NCBI GenBank assembly: GCA_029718625.1
Contig: CM056387.1
Location: 34,374,706 to 34,438,705 of the forward strand
Direction: 5' to 3'
Length of the DNA: 64,000 bases
From: Synaphobranchus kaupii
Taxonomy: Eukaryota > Chordata > Actinopteri > Anguilliformes > Synaphobranchidae
Below are positions 56,601-64,000 of this stretch, piece after piece (position 1 is the stretch's first letter; the number at the start of each line of letters is the position of its first letter). Under the pieces are notes generated by a model that did not search any database, was not told the DNA's origin, and saw only the letters and a program-made list of their open reading frames with translations. Position numbers and translations under genes: made by a program.

Positions 56601-58815
56601 CTACATGGGCGACCTGTCGGGCGGCCAGGTGCTGAAGAAGGTGGCCCAGAGGGCAATGAAGCTGCCGTCCACGGGGGAGGGCCTCAATTTTTTCCAGTTC
56701 GACGGCATCCACAGCGCCAAGGCCTTCAAGCAGCTCTACCGCAGCCGGATGAACGAGTTGGACCTGGACGAGCCCACCAAGGAGAGGATCGTGGCCGAGG
56801 CCAACCTGGCCTTCCAGTTCAACATGGAGGTGAGTGGCTAACCTGGCCTTCCGGTTCAAGGTGGAGGTGAGGGGGGAGGAGCTAGCCTGGCTTGCCAGTT
56901 TAACATGGAGTTGAGGGGGAAGGGGCTAACCTGGCCTTCCGGTTCAACATGACATTTCAGGCATTTAGCACATTTAGGCACTGATTGAATTCTTTGTGTA
57001 CAAATCCATTTGTAAGGGGATATATTTTACCTAAATTTACTGAAGCAATACCTTTCTCAAGGGTACAATGGCGGTGCCCCACCTGGGAATTGAACCTGCA
57101 ACATCAGCGGTACAAGCCCAGTACTCTAACCATGCTGATACACTTCCACTCGTATAACAACTCAACAATGAACAGTAAAGAAGTAACCGCCAATGACCTT
57201 GGCCAGGTCATAGTTCTAAATGAGAATATGTTCCATTTTAATACAGAGGTAAGAGAGGCAGGCTAATCTTGCCTTGCACTTCAGCACGGGAAGTTCTGAT
57301 GCGCTTGGTTGGAACGTTTTACTTTGGGGAAACAACTAAATTTTTTTCCTCTCCAAGGTGTTCTCTGAGCTGGAGGAGATCGGGAAAACCCTGCAGGATG
57401 AAGTTCTGGATGCGGGAATGCCTGTTCACGGGGACGTGCAGGGAGACATCAGCAAATGCCCCTACTACAATACCAAAATGGGTAAGCGTTGCCTGCTACA
57501 GGGGGACTGGTGTACTGCTCATCTGTGCCGTACATAGGGGCTGACCCTTCCTATTTGAGTATTATAAATGGACGTTCTGTACTCAATTATGTGTGTACAT
57601 GTCATAAGGGAAGCTAATTCTATATGAAGCGAAACCACTCTTGCATATATTGCATTGGGGATCGGTGCGAGGCGTGGAAGTCGCACACGTTTTAGTTATC
57701 CGGAAAGTTGTGGTCAGGATGAACCCCTTGAGATGGAACGTCTCGTTTTTGAGGGGGTCTGGGAAAATATCCAATTTTACATGCATCACAGCTGAGACTA
57801 CGATGAATGAATACAGTAAGTTAAAGCTAGTGACTCAATTCCATACTCATTATTCAGTAACTTAAATACAGTACTGTCACGACTGAATAGATTTTTTATC
57901 AACTTGTAAATGCTCAAATCAAAGTCGTCTTGCTTAAATTTGTTTGCATTTAACATGATGTGAAGAAAATAACACAACCAGATAAGACAAAATGTCAGCA
58001 AGCAAGCACAGCGAACGAAGGTAGTGAGTGCTTGTTATCAAGCAAGGCAAACGGCAACAGGTTGAGGACACTGATTGGGTTAAAGGTAAGGTGCCCCTGC
58101 CACTCTCTCTTTCAATCTCTGGAGCCACCACTGTGGGTGTAGCTGTGTAGATCAGCGGCACCAGACTCTGGGTGGGGACCCACTCATGTTTCATGAGAGG
58201 GTCTGAGTTGGGCCATGAGGAAGCCAATCAAATGAAACATCGAGTTGCGCGTGTATTTTTTTACATATATAGTTTTTTTCTGATTGGTTCTGGGTCACAG
58301 GAAATGTGTCCGTTGATTAAGGGCCGTGGGGTTGGAAAGCTGCTGGAGATCTCTGATGGAGATGATTAGTCGGGTTGGTTTAATCTCTCTCAGATGTCCT
58401 GTAGCTCAGTCACTTCCCTCGTTCCGCCTGACCTACTTTCTCCAGTGTATTTGTTTATTGAGCTGCTCTTTCCTGCCTTCCGCCATTTTCTAGGCGCTGA
58501 GCTTGGCTGGGGTCGGGGATGAATTTTCCAGATATTCCACAATTGCCTTGAGTTGGGGTTTTCCTGGGTCTTTTGATTTGTTATATAACAAGACCATTGT
58601 GAAATTCTCAATGACAACCTTCTTTGTAAATGGCGCAATCAAAAAATAAATATTGCCTGACTGATTGGTTGTTTGATTGATTGACAGCGGCCAGCGGGGG
58701 AGCGTCATACGCTTGTCAGATGGCCACGGCCGCACTCAGACATCCCACCGGTCAAGTCCTGCTGGCTGCCTTGGTCGCCGCCCTGGCCGGATTGGTCGCC
58801 TGGTACCTCATGTGA
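53607..58815 (+). CDS. hmox2: Heme oxygenase 2
   Basis: This constitutive enzyme, anchored in the ER by its tail, opens heme to biliverdin, CO and iron using cytochrome P450 reductase. Five coding exons: 53607-53704, 55466-55583, 56338-56829, 57358-57481 and 58688-58815. They total 960 bases, or 319 residues (human 316), and all phases close. An acidic N-terminal extension precedes the heme oxygenase core. His49 ([11 protein letters not shown]) is the proximal heme ligand. The family signature [17 protein letters not shown] spans 152-168, with Asp164 equivalent to the catalytic Asp140 of HO-1. The C-terminal anchor is about 300-318 ([17 protein letters not shown]). One Cys-Pro heme regulatory motif, C270-P271 (ISKCPYY), is kept; the second Cys (C287) is followed by Gln. 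The N-terminal extension, the Cys-Pro motif and the tail separate it from HMOX1. Introns hold a hAT element, two minisatellites and SINE pieces. Confidence 0.97.
53768..54949. mobile_element. Non-autonomous hAT element, 1182 bp, in hmox2
   Basis: The ends TAGTGTTGTCACGATACC and the complement of TAGTGTTGCACGGTACAC are inverted repeats. Exact 8-bp target duplications CCCAGGGC flank them (53760-53767 and 54950-54957). Sub-terminal repeats of GATACTCGATACTG type and ACCGAA strings are present. No transposase frame exists. It lies between the first and second coding exons. Confidence 0.92.
55625..56045 (+). repeat. Minisatellite CACCCTGTACCCCACA in hmox2
   Basis: About 16 or more copies of a 22-30 bp unit (CACCCTGTACCCC plus ACAAACACAC or ACAGTCACAC) begin about 40 bp after the donor of the second coding exon. 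Three plus-strand frames stay open across it because the unit lacks stops; none is a gene. Confidence 0.93.
56108..56302 (+). mobile_element. tRNA-derived SINE in hmox2
   Basis: GGTTGAGGAACTGATCTTCT and GTTGCAAGTTTGACTCCCAG give a tRNA-like head. The body CTTGAGCGAGGTACTGAATC and the tail CTGCTAAATGTCTAAATGTAA follow. It ends just before the large third coding exon. A minus-strand relative lies at about 56952-57140. Confidence 0.7.
56803..56950 (+). repeat. Tandem copies of the hmox2 exon 4 end and splice donor
   Basis: The last exon bases (AACCTGGCCTTCCAGTTCAA, then CATGGAG) and the donor GTGAGT recur three times in the intron, at 56840, 56884 and 56928, with spacing of 37, 44 and 44 bp. 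Copy 2 keeps GGAG|GTGAGG; copy 3 has GGAG|TTGAGG; copy 4 ends CATGACA. Extending translation past the true donor meets TAA at once (GTG AGT GGC TAA). Confidence 0.92.
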
Positions 58816-61800
58816 CCCGGGATCGTCAACAGCCAATCGTGAGCCCTCCAGGAAGCAAGCAAGAAAGGATGACAGGAAGGGGCGGGTGGAGGAGGGGGGT
58901 GGAGTTTAAAGACTTGGTAAGGTTCATCGACCTCAGATTGTTTCCTCCCTCCATTTCTCAGTCCCGCCTCTTTCTGTGACCTCACTGGCCCTTCCATCCT
59001 GTCCAGTCATGTCCATCGACCACTTCCCATAGCCCCACGTGACTCCATCAGGTCACGCATTCAGTCGCTTCTCTTATAGAAACACAAGAAGAAATAGTGT
59101 TCTTCAGACAGGTGGGTTTGTTTTCTAATTCAGAAAGGATAGATTTTAGCGAATCCATTGTTGGATTTTTTTTTGTGTTATGCTTTATACATCATATATA
59201 TTATCTTTTCTGTTCCGGGATCCGAAACCGCAAGATGAAGGTTTGTGTTTTTTTTTTTTTTTTTCTGACCGGGGAATCGTGAACACCAGGTCGTTTGAAG
59301 TTTTAACCTGGTGGCTTTTTTGGGGGGGGTGCTGATATGCAGTGAAAGGCACCCCTGTTCTTTGCCGGTTTTCTTGCAGTTAGTTATAGTGTTAGTGGTT
59401 CCCCAGGCAAAAACCCCCTGTCAGGATTAGAAATTGTCCAGACAGTTGCACTGAGCAGTTTGGCAAAAAACCAAAATGTGCTCCAAATATGAGGCCCACC
59501 CAAAGTAAATTAATGGGCAAAATGTTTTTTTTTTCCAAATACAGTGCTGTGCATAGTGTAGGCTGTGATTTGTGTGAACATAGAATCGCTTCTGCCAGTC
59601 AGAGCAACATTTTGAATTGGCTTTGAAAAACGGTTAAAATCACTGAACCGAGTATAATGTACAAACCAAACATTCTGCCCATTCCCACATTGAACAGAAT
59701 TACGGTTCTCCAAAGGGTTAGAGATCGATCAATCTATATTGATCGATCTAGATTGATACCCTAATTAGGTTTTTTTACTTGCAGAATTTCTTTTATTATT
59801 TGTATTATCTGGCTAAGATTTCTTTTTCAAGCAGCAAATATAGAGGTTGTTGACTATTAATATCTCTAATGTCTAAAAAAAGAACACTTTTAAGTCCCGT
59901 CTCATTGCCCACCATGGCCCACAGTGTTTGCAGTTGGGCTGAGTAATTCGGCTGACCATCTGTCATACAGTGCTATTCACTGGTTTCACGTGATGTCACT
60001 TCTTGTATTTTCACCCATGAAGGTCCAATAACAAGGAGTCATTGTCAGGGTGTGAAATGAACGCCCTCCACCAGCCAAATGCTGGTACACTTTTGATTGT
60101 GGCTGGGAAGATTTCTACTCTTGCAGCCAGTTTGGCAGGTAACCAGCCAGGTTGTGTTATATTGTAAAAGGTAATGTGGCTGGTAAATTGTTGAAAATGG
60201 CTGCTGATTTTTAGAATCCAGATGCCAGTCTGGCCAGTGGGTAAAAAAAGTTTATTTCATGCCCTGGTTGTTGTAGACCATATAAGCTACTGCCCTGTGC
60301 TCTGGGTTAGTCACACCAGGAAGTAAATGAGGAGAGAGGTGTGCTTGAAGAGTCAGTCCCTGGAGTGAAACCTGTGAAAACACTCCTCTCCTAGACCGAG
60401 ACTAATTTGACGCTCGTTTATCACCGCACCGATGATCGGGCCGCTTGTGTTTGCACACTCGTGTGAGACGCAGAGCTCAACGATGGCTGAGCTGCAAGTC
60501 GTACACGTTTCCTCGCGTCACACTTGTACGCGTTTATGTACTTTTGAGTTTGAGTAGATACTGCCCCGTCATTCATTGTTTTTCTTTAGGAAAGGAATGA
60601 ATGGAGCCATTGTCATTTGTATTTTTTTTTGAAGTGGATAAAAATACAGTATTATTATACGCCAGACAGGAAGTACTCTCAGCTGTGCCACTGCGTACGG
60701 GGGGTGACCCCATCTCCTCTTGTCACCATGGAGACACTTGAGCGAGAGCCGCAATATGAAACCCATAGAATCCGTCCTGCAGATAACGGCCATCCAACAG
60801 TGAGGCTGCACTTGCAAAAAAAAAAAAAAGAGCAGGCAACTCAATTACACTCACACCCAATATAAGGCTTTTCATGAAACCCCACGCGCTGGAGTGTGAT
60901 GGTACGTCTTTATGCAGAGCTGAGCAGTGTGTTACGATGGCTGACAAAGTGATGCAGTTTGCCCTTATTTATCCTTTAAAAAAATAAAAATGACATGTCA
61001 CTGTATGTCGGCCATTTTAAAATGCTGGCATTGCTCATGGATTCTGTAAGTGGCAGCTACATCGCTCTCGTGAAGGCGTTGCGTGTGCTTTATGAAGGCC
61101 TTATGAAGGTGCCTGGTGAAGTGTGACCTCATCAATACATATGTTGCTGCTGCTCAATGCACGAGCAATTTGTAGTAAAATATAAATAATATGCATCCAC
61201 ACATTGTGCATGTGTGATTTTATATTAAATTTTTTTATTTTGCATCAGGAACGCAATGTAGACTTCTGTTGTGTACTGGTCATCTTTTGATGGGGAAGCG
61301 GATTTCCCTGTTCCATCGCTAGAGTCTGTATGGAGTAATTTGCACAGATATTATACCCCACTTTTCTGCTGGAAGACAGAAAACAAAACGCATTCCCAGG
61401 TTATCGATTTCCTCCTTGTCACTTATTTTTTCCCTCCATTTTTGTCCTTTAAACCCGTTTGCTGTGGCCGGTGTGGTCCAAATAACATGGGAGAAGGCCT
61501 TTATTCTTCTTTCGCAAAGATTAACTCACTGATACCATCATCTGCGGCCAAAGCACAACGTTCAATTGCATTTAGTCATCGCAGGCCTCCGTCTACAAAT
61601 TCCGTTCTTACTGCTTGTTTGGTTTTCTTAACTCTCTGAACCCGGTTTGGTTAACGGTTAGTTTCCTGTCCCCAAACAGATGAATTGTGGGTATTTGCAT
61701 GGTTCAAAAGGGAGAACGTTTGTCGGGAGTTTCTAAAGGAAAGTATGCAGTCGCCCCCCGCATTTCTCCAAACGTTGCATTATGCAGTAGCGCTCCTCCA

Positions 61801-64000
61801 TTTTGAATTTAGTCTTAATAATGGGGATTGAACATCGCTTGTGTCGCGTTTCCTATTGTCAGCATGATGACGGATTGACACTGCATCCAGACCCGTTTCA
61901 GTAACGGCAGCTGTCGGGCAAGATTGTGTTACTGTGCGGGCAACACGCTGAGCTGGACCGGGCTTTCCTCCTTTTATCTGAGATTAACAGGCAGCTTAAC
62001 CTGTGTCATTATCGTTAGTCTGGTTAGTCTAGCTTTAATAACAAGGTAAAATTTAGCAACAGTGCAAAAGGTCTCAATTGTGTGCAAAATAACATGTTTA
62101 AAAATGATTTGTGACAGTTAACAGGAGCATACTGTATCACCTGTGTAATAAAAAAAATAAAAAAATAAAAATGTTTAATTCCTGTACAAGTTTTTCCTCA
62201 TGTCTCTTGTTCTTCTCACCTGGATCTGCAGGTGAGTTGTGGCTGAGTGTGTGTAGAGACCTCACCTGTTCCCTGGAGGAGGCTGTACGGGAGGCACGCA
62301 TTCTGTATGTTAATGTTACACCATACACGACGGGGACGGAGATCAACGCGAAATCTTTTTGTGCGTTGTCATGGAGAAAACCTGGGTTAATTAGCACTAG
62401 GGCTTCTGCATTAACACGATCGCACAAGTGAAAATGCTTTTGTAATTTCAGTATTTTTACGAGAAGAAAACTAGAGCCTTAATATATCACGGGCTTAACG
62501 GCTAGTAAAACAGTACTGCGTTATCACCGGTGTACTTCTTTTGTCAGAGGTGATAGAAAAAAAACCCAACAGCACTGAACAGGTCTGTTCTAATCAGAAT
62601 TTTACTTGGTCACTAAATACACAGCATGGTTCCAAACAGGCTTCAGTACAAGTGATCTATTGAAAGCATATTAGAATGGTCAGACACGTAACCCGTAACA
62701 CAGGACAGTACCAGGGAGTATTAGCCCTGATTCTTGGGGGGGGTGACCTATATATTTTCCCATATGAAAATTCTGAAACTAATTTTAAAGATTGAGCCCG
62801 AGTCCAGTTGTCAAGGTCTAACTGGTTTGCATTCAATTGGTGAAAATGCATCCTGAACATGGACCAATCAAACCAGGGGAACTGACTCCAGGAGAGTATG
62901 CCGACTCCAGTCTAATGTCAATGGCCAATTACTTGAACACAGTAAAAGACTCCAGGCGTCTGCATGTTTGTATTTATGTAGATTTATTGTACATCTGTTC
63001 AACTATGTGACATTCGTACAACTTCCATACCGACAACTGAATCTATGTACAGACTGAGTGAGTATAGAAAGGAATTTTCCTTTTGCCTGGACTCGCTTTG
63101 TGTGAATGTGCGTGTTTACGCTGGGGGCATGAGGACAACAGCAGCCATGAATTTGGTGTTCAGTTTTAGGCTGCAACCCTGCACAGGTTCATCAGTATAT
63201 CAATGTTCAACACCTGGATGGCTTGTCACTTTCACCACGGCAACTACGCCGCGTGAGCGGATGCACGCACATTCTGGAGGCCGCCGGGGCAGTGTATGCC
63301 AAACGGGTTCGGTTTAAAAAAAACCCAAACGCCTGAACACTTAGATTTAACCTGCTCTTCTAACAGCTGAAACCTTCATGGTACGGTTTAGTATTTCTAA
63401 AAATACTGTTTAAAAAAAAAACAGAAAAATAAAACCCTTGATAACTGTTGTCCTGGACACTGTTTTTTATGACCGTATGTGGGCGAGTTTTAACGAGTTG
63501 GAAATGTGTCTATACACCTGGAGCTGGGAGGAGGAGGAGGAGGGGGCCAGAACAAACCACTTATTGCCCAGAGGAACCGAGTAAATATTTGACACTGAAT
63601 GGTTGGGATTTGGGGGGGGGGAGTCCTCCTATGAGCAAAAGAAACCAGTCAGCCACCCCACATAGGGGCCCGTTTAGAAATACTTTGCACGGCCAACTAA
63701 ACACTTTCTCTGGGTTCCATGTCACTCAAGAGTGCCTTTTAACACAACGTACCCCAGCGGTTATAGGGACAGTTTTCGATTGGCCAGACTGTGTGATGAA
63801 GGACGTTTCTGCCGAACTGCTGGCTTCACAGGGGCGCATGTAGAGCACTTTGAGGTTTGTGACCGAAAACAGGAAAACACTTTGAATAACTCAGCTTGTC
63901 ATGAAATAATATCAGAAACCCCAAGAAAGTGAGTGAACTATCCCTGTAAACATGCAACTTAAGAGGCAATTTAGAGGGCGGACGACTCCCAGCTGTAAAA
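58816..64000. other. 3' flank of hmox2, no coding exon recognised
   Basis: The proximal part should be the hmox2 3' UTR; AATAAA-type signals occur at several places (60985, 62150, 63430) but none is decisive. A repeat with CCAGCC/GGCTGG motifs lies at about 60060-60260. At 62980 the plus strand has GATTTATTGTAC (AATAAA on the minus strand), which could be the 3' end of a minus-strand gene beyond the right edge. Open frames here show no domain. Confidence 0.4.

Noticed and set aside
63448..63932. Possible coding exon at the right edge (131-codon frame)
   Set aside because: It starts in unique sequence with no splice signals, contains Gly/Arg runs from GGAGGA repeats, and resembles no known protein.

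Overview
The window is vertebrate nuclear DNA, almost certainly from a ray-finned (teleost-type) fish. The genes are split into short exons with GT-AG introns, the introns are full of CA/TG microsatellites, and the interspersed repeats are fish types (5S-rRNA-derived and tRNA-derived SINEs, short hAT and piggyBac-like elements, an L2/Rex-type LINE remnant). No species can be named. No prokaryotic, viral or CRISPR-like system was found.

Layout from left to right. (1) The 5' end of CCNF (cyclin F) lies on the minus strand and runs off the left edge; it has a CCAAT-rich promoter at about 2.9-3.15 kb. (2) About 14 kb of gene-poor DNA holds nested SINE/MITE insertions and a large palindrome. (3) A small TMEM100-like two-pass membrane protein gene lies on the minus strand at 16.9-17.3 kb in a CpG-rich block, with one apparent frameshift. 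(4) About 7 kb has no recognised gene. (5) TEDC2 (C16orf59, tubulin epsilon/delta complex subunit) is complete on the minus strand, with 9 coding exons and 487 codons. (6) CFAP70 (TTC18, ciliary TPR protein) is complete on the plus strand, with 26 coding exons and about 1080 codons. It is divergent from TEDC2 across a 760-bp shared promoter and has one apparent 1-base insertion in exon 6. (7) HMOX2 (heme oxygenase 2) is complete on the plus strand, with 5 coding exons and 319 residues. (8) About 5 kb of 3' flank follows, with no recognised coding exon.

The exon models were built by hand from splice sites, reading phase and remembered similarity to human orthologues. Phases close across all exons of TEDC2, CFAP70 (after allowing one extra base) and HMOX2. 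CCNF and TEDC2 are also close neighbours on human 16p13.3, while CFAP70 is on a different human chromosome. TEDC2 and CFAP70 both serve centrioles/cilia and share a promoter region, so co-expression is plausible.

The most unusual feature is a recurring one. In TEDC2, HMOX2 and probably CFAP70, a tandem repeat starts at, or runs into, an exon-intron junction. This multiplies 5' splice sites in the first two and abuts a 3' splice site in the third. Several transposons can also be resolved to the base by target-site duplications: an 1182-bp hAT element in HMOX2, a 354-bp hAT MITE and a 300-bp TTAA-flanked foldback element in CFAP70.
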